Positions 5,501 through 13,645 of a stretch of 14,849 nt of DNA are shown one piece after another. Position 1 is the stretch's first letter, and every line of letters begins with the position of its first letter. The notes under the pieces were generated by a model. It ran no database searches, was not told where the DNA came from, and saw nothing but the letters and a program-made list of their open reading frames with translations. This DNA is from an uncultured Solobacterium sp. (GTDB lineage: Bacteria > Bacillota_I > Bacilli_A > Erysipelotrichales > Erysipelotrichaceae), in contig CALBKL010000212.1 of assembly GCA_937895985.1 (NCBI GenBank), forward strand, positions 1 through 14,849. The letters run 5' to 3'. Both the position numbers and the translations under genes were made by a program.

Positions 5501-6160
5501 ATGAATACAGATATGAATAAAGATCAAGAAATGCTTGATGAAACGAGAGTTATGGAACGACTAACAGATGAGACAACTGTTATCGATATGAAAAAAATTA
5601 GAAATGAACAAAACCAACCAAAGAAGAAGGAAGAAAGTGCAGTTATCTCTTTCTTTAAAGAAGTATTTATTTCTCTAGCGGTGGTATTAATCATCGTTAA
5701 CTTTGTGGTAAGACCAATTCAGGTAAAGGGTAGTTCCATGTATAACACATTAGAAGATGGTTATTTTGGATTTTCTGATTTAATTGGTTATCGATTAACA
5801 GGGTTAAAGCGTTTTGATATTGTCATTGTTTATCTAGCAGAAAAGAAAGAGTATCTCATCAAACGTGTGATTGGTTTGCCTGGTGAGACAGTCGAATATC
5901 GTAATAATCAACTCTATATTAATGGTGAGCCAGTAGAAGAACCATTCTTAGATGAGTCCTATACAAGTACGTATCCAGGCTCATTTACTGGTGATTTTAA
6001 AACGGAGAAACTTGGCGAAGATGAATACTTCTGTATGGGAGATAATCGTCCACATTCCTCTGACTCACGCTACTATGGTGCATTTCATAAATCTGATATT
6101 GTATCCAAGGGTGTATTTGTAGTGTATCCATTTAAAGGGTTTGGAGTATACACATGGTAA
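5501..6160 (+). CDS. lepB: Type I signal peptidase
   Basis: Signal peptidase I (219 aa) cleaves signal peptides from exported proteins at the outer face of the membrane. An acidic and then basic cytoplasmic N-terminus (1-47) precedes one membrane segment (about 48-70). Then come the catalytic-serine box QVKGSSMYNTL (Ser79), the catalytic lysine in YLIKRVIGLPGE (Lys121), and the GDNRPHSSDSR box (180-190). The serine box has Asn where SM-x-P-TL usually has Pro. The 47-residue tail before the membrane segment is longer than in typical Gram-positive forms. The Shine-Dalgarno is weak (AGG at 5490-5492), but the start follows the promoter closely. It overlaps rbgA by 7 bp and probably leads a lepB-rbgA-rnhB operon. 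Confidence 0.95.
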   Translation: MNTDMNKDQEMLDETRVMERLTDETTVIDMKKIRNEQNQPKKKEESAVISFFKEVFISLAVVLIIVNFVVRPIQVKGSSMYNTLEDGYFGFSDLIGYRLTGLKRFDIVIVYLAEKKEYLIKRVIGLPGETVEYRNNQLYINGEPVEEPFLDESYTSTYPGSFTGDFKTEKLGEDEYFCMGDNRPHSSDSRYYGAFHKSDIVSKGVFVVYPFKGFGVYTW

Positions 6161-7023
6161 AGATTCAGTGGTATCCAGGACATATGGAGAAAGCCCGTCG
6201 TGAGATGACGGAGCGTTTGAAGTCAGTTGATATGTTGATAGAGTTACGCGATGCTAGAATTCCTGAGGCATCTGTCAATCCAATGTTAAAGCAGATGGCA
6301 CAGGGAAAGCCTCGTTTAATCGTTTTATCAAAGATTGATATGGCAGATCCAGTTCAGACAAAAAAATGGGTAGAATATCTAAACCAAGGTGAAAATGCAT
6401 GTCTAGCATTGGATTTAATGAAAGATTCACAGTGTGGTAAAAAGATTATCCGTGAAGCAATCAAACTCATGGAAGAAAAGCGACAGAAACAGATTGCGAG
6501 AGGAATACGTCCACGTGCAGTTCGTGCGATGGCTTGTGGCATTCCTAATGTTGGTAAGTCTACGATGATCAATCGTATCAATGGAAAGAACTCATTAAAG
6601 GCAGCAGATAAACCGGGTGTCACACGCTCCTTAACATGGTTACACGCTGATCCAAACTTAGATTTATTAGATACACCAGGTGTACTATGGCCTAAGTTTG
6701 ATGATGAAAAGACAGGTTCCTTGCTTGCGGCACTTGGTTCTATCAATGATGATATTTTAGATCGCAAGATGGTAGCCATGGATGCCATTCACTATATTCA
6801 AGATCTTTATCCAAATTTATTGGAAGAAATTTATGAAAGTGGTGAAGTGAATCCAAATGGCATGTTAAAAGCAATTGCCAAAAAGAGAAACTTACTCAAA
6901 GCAGATAACGAATTGGATGTAAAGCGTGCTGCGGAGTTATTCTTAACAGAACTACGCCATGGGAAATTGGGTAGATTAACATTGGAGAGAGTGAATGAAG
7001 AGTCAGAAAATCTGTCCGAATGA
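6154..7023 (+). CDS. rbgA: Ribosome biogenesis GTPase RbgA (YlqF)
   Basis: The 289-aa protein is a circularly permuted GTPase required for late 50S subunit assembly. It opens with IQWYPGHMEKA, typical of the family. G4 comes first, as LSKIDMAD (58-65), then the P-loop G1 GIPNVGKST (128-136), a G2-like segment KPGVTRS (about 152-158), and G3 DTPGVLWP (172-179). The C-terminal ANTAR-like RNA-binding region follows (about 200-280). G4 has Ser in place of the usual Asn of NKxD. Length is close to the Bacillus subtilis protein (282 aa). GGAG (6143-6146) is 7 nt before the ATG inside the end of lepB. The gene overlaps rnhB by 29 bp, and rplS-rbgA-rnhB is a common Firmicutes order, here with lepB inserted. 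Confidence 0.96.
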   Translation: MVKIQWYPGHMEKARREMTERLKSVDMLIELRDARIPEASVNPMLKQMAQGKPRLIVLSKIDMADPVQTKKWVEYLNQGENACLALDLMKDSQCGKKIIREAIKLMEEKRQKQIARGIRPRAVRAMACGIPNVGKSTMINRINGKNSLKAADKPGVTRSLTWLHADPNLDLLDTPGVLWPKFDDEKTGSLLAALGSINDDILDRKMVAMDAIHYIQDLYPNLLEEIYESGEVNPNGMLKAIAKKRNLLKADNELDVKRAAELFLTELRHGKLGRLTLERVNEESENLSE

Positions 7024-7621
7024 ATATGAACATCAATATTGGCCATTAGAAAAATTGATAGTTGGGATTGATGAAGCAGGAAGAGGTCCGCTTGCTGGAC
7101 CTTTAACAGTTGCAGGTGTCATCTTTCCAATCGGATATGAAAATCCAGATATCTATGATTCTAAATCTATCAGTGAAAAAAAGCGTGATACGCTATTTGA
7201 ACAAATACAAGAGGATGCGCTTTGGTTTGAAATTATTCAGGTATCACCAGAAGATATTGATAAATACAATATCTATCGTGCAGATCAACTTGCAATGGAA
7301 CAAATTGCTATCCATTCTAACGCGGAAGTTGTATTAACGGATGCGATGCCATTACTGATTGAAGGAAAAGAAATCATTTCACTTGTAAAGGGTGATCAAA
7401 AATCCATCTCTATCGCAGCCGCAAGTATTCTTGCGAAAGTCACAAGAGACTGTGCTATGTTGGAATACGATAAAGAATTTCCAGAGTATGGTTTTGCCAA
7501 ACACAAAGGCTACCCAACCAAACAACATATGGAAGCCTTACGAACCTATGGAGTTACCAAGATTCATCGCAAGAGTTTTGGACCAGTTAGGGAAGAATAT
7601 ATGAAGATAAAATTGTTCTAG
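6995..7621 (+). CDS. rnhB: Ribonuclease HII
   Basis: RNase HII (208 aa) cuts the RNA strand of RNA-DNA hybrids and removes misincorporated ribonucleotides. The sequence shows GIDEAGRGPLAGPL with Asp26 and Glu27, DSKSISEKKR (55-64), a third acid at Asp116 in LTDAMP, and VKGDQKSISIAAASILAKVTRD (131-152) with Asp134. Together these are the DEDD set. The glycine of the GRG motif that senses the ribose is present. The start at 6995 has GGAGAG (6984-6989) just upstream and lies inside rbgA, giving a 29-bp overlap that suggests coupled translation. The N-terminal 20 residues before the first motif are a little longer than in E. coli. Length is otherwise normal. Confidence 0.96.
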   Translation: MKSQKICPNEYEHQYWPLEKLIVGIDEAGRGPLAGPLTVAGVIFPIGYENPDIYDSKSISEKKRDTLFEQIQEDALWFEIIQVSPEDIDKYNIYRADQLAMEQIAIHSNAEVVLTDAMPLLIEGKEIISLVKGDQKSISIAAASILAKVTRDCAMLEYDKEFPEYGFAKHKGYPTKQHMEALRTYGVTKIHRKSFGPVREEYMKIKLF

Positions 7622-7633
7622 GGAATCATTCAG

Positions 7634-7665
7634 AAACTCTTCTATAAATAGGTAGGAGAGTTTTT
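7634..7665 (+). promoter_or_regulatory. Terminator-like hairpin that contains the dprA Shine-Dalgarno
   Basis: AAACTCTTCT (7634-7643) pairs with AGGAGAGTTT (7654-7663), a 10-bp stem with one T-G wobble and a 10-nt loop, running into TTTTT (7661-7665). It begins 12 nt after the rnhB stop. The 3' arm holds AGGAG (7654-7658), the only Shine-Dalgarno for the ATG at 7668. A possible -10 (TAAAAT, 7608-7613) overlaps the end of rnhB, without a recognisable -35. Confidence 0.65.
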
Positions 7666-7667
7666 AT

Positions 7668-8423
7668 ATGGACAAAAGAAAAAAATTAGCTACACTATCA
7701 GTAATGTACCAAGGGGATTGGGATAAGATTGCGAAAGCTTTGCAAGATGATGTACAAGTGGTTGACATTCCAATCAAAGACTCGTATATTACAATCTACG
7801 ACAGTGAGTATCCTGATAGTTTACGAAAATTACGATTTCCTCCATGGGTTTTGTTTTATTGTGGAGATATTTCGTTATTGCGTAAACCCATGTTAACAAT
7901 CATCGGCAGTCGCCAAATGAACAGTTATGCAAAGTGGTTGGTTGAAGAAAGTGTCGGTCATCTAAAAGAACGTTTTGTGTTGGTGTCTGGACTTGCCAAA
8001 GGTGTGGATGGTTATGTACATGCCATAGCAATTCAAGGTGGCCATACGATTGCAGTTATCGGCAATGGCCTGGATATTCATTATCCATATGAAAATAACC
8101 ATCTCTATGAGCAGTTACAGAAAACAGATTTAATATTAAGTGAATATCCATCCGGTACGGGTGTACGCAAGCATCACTTTCCGTGGCGTAACCGTATTCT
8201 AGCAGCGCTTGGAGAAAGTGTAATTGTGATTGCGGCCAAGATACGTTCGGGTACAATGTGTACTGTAAATGAAGCGATCGCATTAGATAAGGATATTTAT
8301 GTATTCCCTCATTTATATCGCAGTGAACAAGGGATGGGTTGTAACAAATTAATTGCGGATGGAGCACAGATTTTATACGATACGATACAGATAAAAGAAA
8401 TGATTCCGAAAAAAGATGATTGA
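7668..8423 (+). CDS. dprA: DprA/Smf DNA-processing protein
   Basis: DprA loads RecA on incoming single-stranded DNA in natural transformation. This 251-aa copy is the Rossmann-like core only: TIIGSRQMNSY (77-87), VSGLAKGVDGYVHAIAIQGGHTIAVIGNGLD (split, 106-136), YP-EN (139-143), LSEYPSGT (157-164), and HHFPWRNRI (169-177). It lacks the N-terminal SAM-like domain in full and the C-terminal winged helix found in long forms, so it resembles the shorter Smf proteins. Two sites differ from the usual pattern: AAKIRSGTM (189-197) where EAxxxSGS is common, and VFPH (212-215) where VPG is common. Its Shine-Dalgarno lies in a hairpin. Dinucleotide order before topA is the usual Firmicutes dprA-topA arrangement. 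No competence-uptake genes are in the window, so transformation cannot be assumed. Confidence 0.92.
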   Translation: MDKRKKLATLSVMYQGDWDKIAKALQDDVQVVDIPIKDSYITIYDSEYPDSLRKLRFPPWVLFYCGDISLLRKPMLTIIGSRQMNSYAKWLVEESVGHLKERFVLVSGLAKGVDGYVHAIAIQGGHTIAVIGNGLDIHYPYENNHLYEQLQKTDLILSEYPSGTGVRKHHFPWRNRILAALGESVIVIAAKIRSGTMCTVNEAIALDKDIYVFPHLYRSEQGMGCNKLIADGAQILYDTIQIKEMIPKKDD

Positions 8424-8441
8424 AAAATCAGAATTTTTCGG
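8406..8441 (+). promoter_or_regulatory. Hairpin with GAAA loop across the dprA stop
   Basis: CCGAAAAA (8406-8413) pairs with TTTTTCGG (8434-8441). Inside, a purine-only symmetric internal loop (AGA/GAA) is followed by TGATT (8417-8421) pairing with AATCA (8426-8430), and the loop is GAAA. The dprA stop codon TGA (8421-8423) lies at the loop. No T-run follows, so this is not an ordinary terminator. Confidence 0.5.
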
Positions 8442-8443
8442 CT

Positions 8444-8462
8444 ATTCTTGGAAAAGAATTTT
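8444..8462 (+). promoter_or_regulatory. Small hairpin with GGAA loop before topA, possibly a weak terminator
   Basis: ATTCTT (8444-8449) and AAGAAT (8454-8459) form a perfect 6-bp stem closed by GGAA, a GNRA-type loop. TTTT (8459-8462) follows. It starts 2 nt after the previous hairpin and ends 5 nt before the topA Shine-Dalgarno. It might reduce read-through from dprA or shape the topA leader. Confidence 0.4.
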
Positions 8463-8480
8463 GCACAAGGAGGAACGAAC

Positions 8481-10643
8481 ATGAAAAACTTAGTGATTGT
8501 GGAGTCACCATCAAAGTCAAAGACGATTGGAAAATACTTAGGAAAAGACTATACCGTTATTTCTAGTAAAGGGCATATTCGAGATCTTGCGACAAGAGGT
8601 AAAGAGGGTCTTGGTGTTGATGTAGAAAATGATTTTGCGCCAACATATGAGATTTCAAAGGATAAAAAGGAAACAGTGAAAGAACTGCGTGCAGAAGCTG
8701 CCAAAGCACAGCGTGTGTACCTGGCAACCGACCCGGACCGTGAAGGTGAGGCTATCAGTTGGCATTTAGCGCAAGAGTTAGGACTAAATGAAGACGCAAT
8801 CGACCGTGTTACGTTCCATGAAATTACTAAAAATGCAGTACAAGAAGCGTTCCAATCTCCACGTGCAATTGATATGGATCTTGTGCACTCCCAAGAAACA
8901 AGACGTATCTTAGACCGTATTATCGGTTTTAAGTTATCAAAACTATTACATAATAAGATTCGCTCCAAGTCTGCTGGTCGCGTACAATCAGTAGCTTTAA
9001 AGTTAGTTGTTGAACGCGAAAAAGAAATCCAAGCATTTGTTCCGGAAGAATACTGGACGTTAGATGCGAAGTTTAACAAGGATAAAATTGATTTTTCCGC
9101 AAGCCTTGCGAAGATAAATGGTAAAAAAGCAGAATTAAAAACACAACAAGAAGCCCAGAAAGCATATGATGCATGTCAGGGTAATTTCATTGTGTCGAAT
9201 ATCAAGTCTACTACACGTAAGCGTGAAGCACGTCCACCTTTTATTACAAGTACACTTCAACAAGAAGCTTCCACAAAACTTTCATTCTCCGCAAAGCGTA
9301 CAATGTCAATTGCGCAAAGATTATATGAAGGTGTGGATGTAGGAAATGGTCAAGAAGGTTTAATCACTTATATGCGTACAGATAGTACACGTCTATCAGA
9401 TGTATATGTAAATGGTGCAAGAGAACTGATTCAAAATGAATATGGAAAGCAGTATTTAGGTACATACCATGTAAGTAATGATTCAAATTCTCAAGACGCT
9501 CACGAAGCAATTCGTCCAACTAGTCTTGCCAATACCCCAGAAAAGTTAAAGGCACACTTAACAAGTGAACAATATAAGTTATATGCATTAATTTATGCAC
9601 GTGCTTTATCATCCTTAATGTCTGCAGCGAAGTATGACTCACTTACATTAACACTGAGTCAGAATGGTTATGACTTTACTGCGTCTGGAAGTACGATGAA
9701 GTTTGATGGTTATTTAAAGGTATATGGTGAATATGAATCTGGTAAGGATGTCGTATTACCATCTTTTGAAGAACAAGAACAAATCGCTGCGAAGGAACTC
9801 AAAGCAAACCAACACTTTACAGAACCACCAGCAAGATATACAGAAGCCAAGTTAATCAAAGCACTGGAAGAAGATGGAATCGGTAGACCTTCTACATATG
9901 CGATGATTATCGATACAATTCAAGCAAGGGGCTATGTTACATTAGAGAAGACTTCTGAAAGTAGTCGTACAAAAGTATTTAAGCCAACAGAACAGGGTAT
10001 CCTAACAACAGAGAAACTGGATGAATTCTTCCAAGATATTATCAATGTTCGTTATACCGCAAAGATGGAATCTACACTAGATGAAATTGCGGATGGTGCA
10101 GCAGAAGAAGTCGCAACATTAAAAGAATTCTATAATCGTTTCCAACCATTACTAGAACATGCATACGAAAACATGGAAAAGAAAGAGTTGGAAAAGGTTG
10201 GTGAAGTTTGTCCAGATTGTGGAGGAGAACTTGTCTATCGTACAGGTAGATTTGGTAAGTTTATCTCTTGTTCAAACTTCCCTAAGTGTCGATATACTAG
10301 ACAAATTGATAAACCAGAAAAAGAAAAGCCAGAACCAACAGGTAAGATGTGCCCTGATTGCGGTAGTGAACTACTAAAACGTAAGAGTCGTTATGGAACA
10401 TACTTCCTAGGTTGTTCCAACTTCCCTAAGTGTCATTACATGGAGAATCTAGAAGGGGAACGTATCGTTTCCAAGAAGGATAAAGCTAAGGCAGAAAAGG
10501 AAACAAAGCCATCTGTTAAAAAGACAACAAAGAAGACAGCCGCAAAGAAGACGACTACAAAGAAAGCAGCTACTAAGAAAACGACTGCTAAGAAGACAAC
10601 CAAAAAGACAACAACAAAACGTACAAAGAAAAATGAGGAATAA
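8481..10643 (+). CDS. topA: DNA topoisomerase I (type IA)
   Basis: This 720-aa enzyme relaxes negative supercoils. The Toprim domain opens with KNLVIVESPSKSKTIGKYL and has ATDPDREGEAISWHL (82-96) with the DxDxE-type acids. The catalytic tyrosine is Tyr297 in GLITYMRTDSTR. HEAIRPT and DGIGRPSTYA of the core domains follow. Two topoisomerase zinc ribbons end the folded part (Cys577/580/597/603 and Cys624/627/645/651). A lysine-threonine-alanine-rich tail (about 664-720) with repeated KKTT and AAKK units finishes the protein; it should bind DNA non-specifically. The start at 8481 is chosen because AGGAGG (8468-8473) is 7 nt before it; an in-frame ATG at 8448 has no Shine-Dalgarno and lies in the hairpin. 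trmFO starts 3 nt after its stop. Confidence 0.97.
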   Translation: MKNLVIVESPSKSKTIGKYLGKDYTVISSKGHIRDLATRGKEGLGVDVENDFAPTYEISKDKKETVKELRAEAAKAQRVYLATDPDREGEAISWHLAQELGLNEDAIDRVTFHEITKNAVQEAFQSPRAIDMDLVHSQETRRILDRIIGFKLSKLLHNKIRSKSAGRVQSVALKLVVEREKEIQAFVPEEYWTLDAKFNKDKIDFSASLAKINGKKAELKTQQEAQKAYDACQGNFIVSNIKSTTRKREARPPFITSTLQQEASTKLSFSAKRTMSIAQRLYEGVDVGNGQEGLITYMRTDSTRLSDVYVNGARELIQNEYGKQYLGTYHVSNDSNSQDAHEAIRPTSLANTPEKLKAHLTSEQYKLYALIYARALSSLMSAAKYDSLTLTLSQNGYDFTASGSTMKFDGYLKVYGEYESGKDVVLPSFEEQEQIAAKELKANQHFTEPPARYTEAKLIKALEEDGIGRPSTYAMIIDTIQARGYVTLEKTSESSRTKVFKPTEQGILTTEKLDEFFQDIINVRYTAKMESTLDEIADGAAEEVATLKEFYNRFQPLLEHAYENMEKKELEKVGEVCPDCGGELVYRTGRFGKFISCSNFPKCRYTRQIDKPEKEKPEPTGKMCPDCGSELLKRKSRYGTYFLGCSNFPKCHYMENLEGERIVSKKDKAKAEKETKPSVKKTTKKTAAKKTTTKKAATKKTTAKKTTKKTTTKRTKKNEE

Positions 10644-10646
10644 CCA

Positions 10647-11942
10647 ATGGATGTATCTGTAATCGGTGCAGGCTTAGCAGGATGCGAAGCCGCATATCAA
10701 TTAGCCAAAAGAGGATTTCATGTTCGTCTCTATGAGATGAAGCCAGTGAAGCATTCACCAGCACATCATAGCGATGACTTTGCGGAACTGGTATGTTCTA
10801 ATTCATTACGCTCTGATGCATTAACAAATGCGGTCGGTGTTTTGAAAGAGGAAATGCGTCAGATTGGCTCATTAATTATGCAAGCAGCTGATAACAATAA
10901 GGTGCCAGCAGGTAGTGCTCTAGCAGTAGACCGTGAAAAGTTTGCTAGAGAGGTTACAGAATTGGTACGCAATCATCCAAATATTGAAGTGATTGCGGAA
11001 GAGGTAACGAAGATTCCTGATGGACCAACCATTATCGCAACAGGACCATTAAGTTCAGAAGGAATGGTGAAAGCTATCGGTACTTTAATTGATGATCGTT
11101 ATTGTTATTTCTATGATGCGGCAGCTCCAATCGTAACAGCAGAATCGATTAACTTTGATAAAGCCTATAAGAAGTCACGTTACGATAAGGGTGAGGCAGA
11201 TTATATCAACTGTCCTATGACACGCGAAGAATTCGATGCTTTCTATATGGAATTAATCCAAGCAGAAACAGCGGAAGTACACGCCTTTGAGAAAGAAGTA
11301 TTCTTTGAAGGATGTATGCCATTTGAAGTCATGGCAAAACGTGGTAGAGATACCTTACTATTTGGTCCGATGAAACCAGTAGGACTTGAACAAGAAGGTA
11401 AGAAGCGTCCTTATGCAGTGGTACAGTTACGTCAAGATAATGCACAAGCATCCTTGTACAATATCGTCGGTTTCCAAACACACCTGAAGTGGGGAGAACA
11501 GAAACGTATTATTCAGATGATACCAGGACTTGAGAATGCAGAAATTGTACGCTATGGCGTCATGCATCGAAATACATATATCTGCTCACCAATCTATCTA
11601 CGTGAAACCTATCAGTTCAAAGATAGAGATGATTTATTCTTTGCAGGACAAATGACAGGTGTCGAAGGATATGTAGAATCCGCTGCATCAGGAATGCTAG
11701 CAGGTATTAATATGGCCCATGTACTAAAGGGTGAAGAACCAGTAGTACTTGGTGTAAATACAATGATGGGCGCAATGGCACATTATATTACGCACGCAGA
11801 TCCTAGTCACTTCCAACCAATGAACGCAAACTTTGGTATTATGCATCTAGAAGGTGAAGTGAAGAAGAAAGATCGTAAAGCTGCCTACGCTCCACAGGCT
11901 TTAAAAATCATTCAGGAGTTAAAAGAGAAGAATGGACTTTGA
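10647..11942 (+). CDS. trmFO: Folate/FAD-dependent tRNA m5U54 methyltransferase TrmFO
   Basis: TrmFO makes 5-methyluridine at position 54 of the tRNA T-loop using methylenetetrahydrofolate and reduced FAD. The 431-aa protein has the N-terminal dinucleotide fold [18 protein letters not shown] (3-20) and LYEMKP (28-33). The two cysteines reported as important in the Bacillus enzyme appear as Cys50 in [13 protein letters not shown] and Cys223 in [30 protein letters not shown] near the C-terminus is the second FAD segment. Length is normal. GAGG (10635-10638) lies 8 nt before the ATG, 3 nt after topA, and the gene overlaps xerC by 11 bp. topA-trmFO-xerC is a well-kept Firmicutes order. Confidence 0.97.
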   Translation: MDVSVIGAGLAGCEAAYQLAKRGFHVRLYEMKPVKHSPAHHSDDFAELVCSNSLRSDALTNAVGVLKEEMRQIGSLIMQAADNNKVPAGSALAVDREKFAREVTELVRNHPNIEVIAEEVTKIPDGPTIIATGPLSSEGMVKAIGTLIDDRYCYFYDAAAPIVTAESINFDKAYKKSRYDKGEADYINCPMTREEFDAFYMELIQAETAEVHAFEKEVFFEGCMPFEVMAKRGRDTLLFGPMKPVGLEQEGKKRPYAVVQLRQDNAQASLYNIVGFQTHLKWGEQKRIIQMIPGLENAEIVRYGVMHRNTYICSPIYLRETYQFKDRDDLFFAGQMTGVEGYVESAASGMLAGINMAHVLKGEEPVVLGVNTMMGAMAHYITHADPSHFQPMNANFGIMHLEGEVKKKDRKAAYAPQALKIIQELKEKNGL

Positions 11943-12855
11943 GAAATCATTGGATCGTTTCTTGCGACAGATTGCACGTGTTCGCACTGGATCAAAAGAT
12001 ACAGAAAATGCATATCGACGTGATGTAGAGAGATTTCTAGAATATCTTCGTGAACATCACATCGATTCTTTTGAGCATGTCACAAAAACAGATGTCAGTG
12101 ATTACTTTACACAATTACGAGACGGCGAGATTGGTGGTAAGCCACTTTCCAATAGTAGCTATGCTCGTAATCTATCTTCCCTAAAATCCTTTTATCGATA
12201 CTTGAATCGCTTTGAAGGAATCAAAGCCAATCCAGTACGCATCTTTAAGGGTGGTTCTATCCGTCGTAAGCTACCTGAATTTTTAACGTTTGACCAAATG
12301 GAAACGATGTTAAATCAATTTGATTTACATGATCCTATACAGATACGCAATCGCTGTATCATCGAAGTTATGTATGCATGTGGGTTACGTGTCAGTGAAT
12401 GTGCAGGTTTAAAAATATCATCCGTCAATCTAGCGGAAGGTTTCTTAACGGTACTTGGTAAAGAGAGTAAAGAAAGAATGGTTCCATTCTATCCAAGATG
12501 TAGACAACTCATCCAATACTATATGGATAACGCAAGAGGGATATTCATGGAGAAGACTGCAGAACACGATATTCTCTTTGTGAATCAAAATGGTAGACCA
12601 ATCTCTGCTAGAAGTATTCAACTCATCTGTGAAAAAGCAGGGGAAGACGCAAATCTTCCAATCCATATCCATCCCCATATGATACGCCATAGCTTTGCGA
12701 CACATATGTTGGATAATGGTGCAGATTTACGTATCGTACAGGAATTACTGGGTCATGAAAATCTTGGTACAACACAAATCTACACCCACGTAACACAAGA
12801 TAGACTCCGTAAAGTCGTGGATGAAGCACATCCACACTCCAAGAGTGCAAAATAA
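11932..12855 (+). CDS. xerC: Tyrosine recombinase XerC-type (CodV-like)
   Basis: The 307-aa protein has an N-terminal SAM-like core-binding domain (about 4-98) and a catalytic domain with all the tyrosine recombinase residues: Arg153 in ACGLRVSE, Lys177 in the beta-hairpin LGKESKER, His249 and Arg252 in [14 protein letters not shown], His275 in LLGHENLG, and Tyr284 in TQIYTHV. With its partner XerD it would resolve chromosome dimers at dif. Position after topA-trmFO is that of codV in Bacillus, so it is XerC rather than an integrase; no att site, excisionase or phage gene is near. It starts inside trmFO with only AGAGAAG before the ATG, so coupled translation is likely. In Bacillus hslVU and codY follow; here a nucleoside phosphorylase gene follows after 13 nt. 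Confidence 0.95.
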   Translation: MDFEKSLDRFLRQIARVRTGSKDTENAYRRDVERFLEYLREHHIDSFEHVTKTDVSDYFTQLRDGEIGGKPLSNSSYARNLSSLKSFYRYLNRFEGIKANPVRIFKGGSIRRKLPEFLTFDQMETMLNQFDLHDPIQIRNRCIIEVMYACGLRVSECAGLKISSVNLAEGFLTVLGKESKERMVPFYPRCRQLIQYYMDNARGIFMEKTAEHDILFVNQNGRPISARSIQLICEKAGEDANLPIHIHPHMIRHSFATHMLDNGADLRIVQELLGHENLGTTQIYTHVTQDRLRKVVDEAHPHSKSAK

Positions 12856-12868
12856 GAAAGAGGTAAAT

Positions 12869-13624
12869 ATGATTACAGACTCATTTGATACAAGTGATGT
12901 ATTTATTTCGCCAGAAAAATTGTATCCACAAAGTTCAGAAACATTAGATGTTTGTATCGGTATCTTCTCACACAAGGTAATGAATGAATTAATCACTTCT
13001 GGAGATTTAAGAGAACTACCTATGGAAAAGATGCCAGGATCTGCCAGTGGGAAACATGCGGTATACCGTTATAAAGATACAACGATCGGTATCTATCAAA
13101 ATGAAGTAGGTGCAGTCGGTGCCAGTGGACTTATTGAGGAAATTTCAGTTATCTTCGGTGTAAAGAGGTTTATTATCTTTGGCTCATGTGGTGCACTGGT
13201 ACAAATTCCAGAAGGAGATTGCATTATTCCTACGCATGCCTATCGTGATGAAGGTGTCAGTTATCACTACGCTCCAGCAAGCGATTATATTAGTGTGAAG
13301 AATGCGAGTGTAATTGCCAAACTGTTCGATAAACTAGGTGTTGATTATATCTTCGGTAAAACCTGGACAACAGATTGTTTCTATCGTGAGACAGTAAATC
13401 AGAAAAATAAGCGTGTTGAAGAGGGTTGTATCTGTGTAGAAATGGAATGTGCAGCGTTACAGGCGGTAACAGATTTTAGAGGATATGAGTTATATCAATT
13501 CCTCTATACTGCAGATGATCTAAGTAAGTTAGAGTGGGCACCACGTATCCTTGGAAATAACGAAAGTAATGCAAGATTCCTATATTTCGATATCGCAGTA
13601 AAACTGGCGAAGAGTTTGTTATAA
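12869..13624 (+). CDS. Nucleoside phosphorylase family protein (uridine/purine phosphorylase-like)
   Basis: The 251-aa protein belongs to the PNP/UDP phosphorylase superfamily, which splits nucleosides with phosphate into base and ribose-1-phosphate. Visible motifs are VGAVGASGLIEEIS (about 85-98), FIIFGSCGAL (about 106-115), the AYRDEGVSYHYAPAS segment (about 127-141), and CICVEMECAALQAV with the Glu-Met-Glu that holds the ribose. Glu-Met-Glu is shared by uridine and purine enzymes, so I give no symbol. The start at 12869 is chosen over an upstream in-frame ATG at 12821, because GAGG (12860-12863) is 5 nt before it and the longer form would overlap xerC. The long N-terminus (about 25 residues before the first strand) resembles the uridine phosphorylase-like group of Firmicutes. 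It is the last gene of the topA unit. Confidence 0.88.
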   Translation: MITDSFDTSDVFISPEKLYPQSSETLDVCIGIFSHKVMNELITSGDLRELPMEKMPGSASGKHAVYRYKDTTIGIYQNEVGAVGASGLIEEISVIFGVKRFIIFGSCGALVQIPEGDCIIPTHAYRDEGVSYHYAPASDYISVKNASVIAKLFDKLGVDYIFGKTWTTDCFYRETVNQKNKRVEEGCICVEMECAALQAVTDFRGYELYQFLYTADDLSKLEWAPRILGNNESNARFLYFDIAVKLAKSLL

Positions 13625-13645
13625 GAATATATTGTGATTCGATAG

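Noticed and set aside
8448..8480. Upstream in-frame ATG for topA
   Set aside because: It lies within a hairpin, lacks a Shine-Dalgarno, and adds 11 residues before the invariant KNLVIVESPSK start of the Toprim domain.
8549..9079. Long minus-strand frame inside topA (and similar ones inside rbgA and xerC)
   Set aside because: These are mirror frames of strongly conserved plus-strand genes, without ribosome-binding sites or recognisable domains.
11932..12855. The tyrosine recombinase as a phage or island integrase
   Set aside because: Gene order after topA-trmFO, the housekeeping composition and the lack of att repeats or phage genes point to chromosomal XerC.
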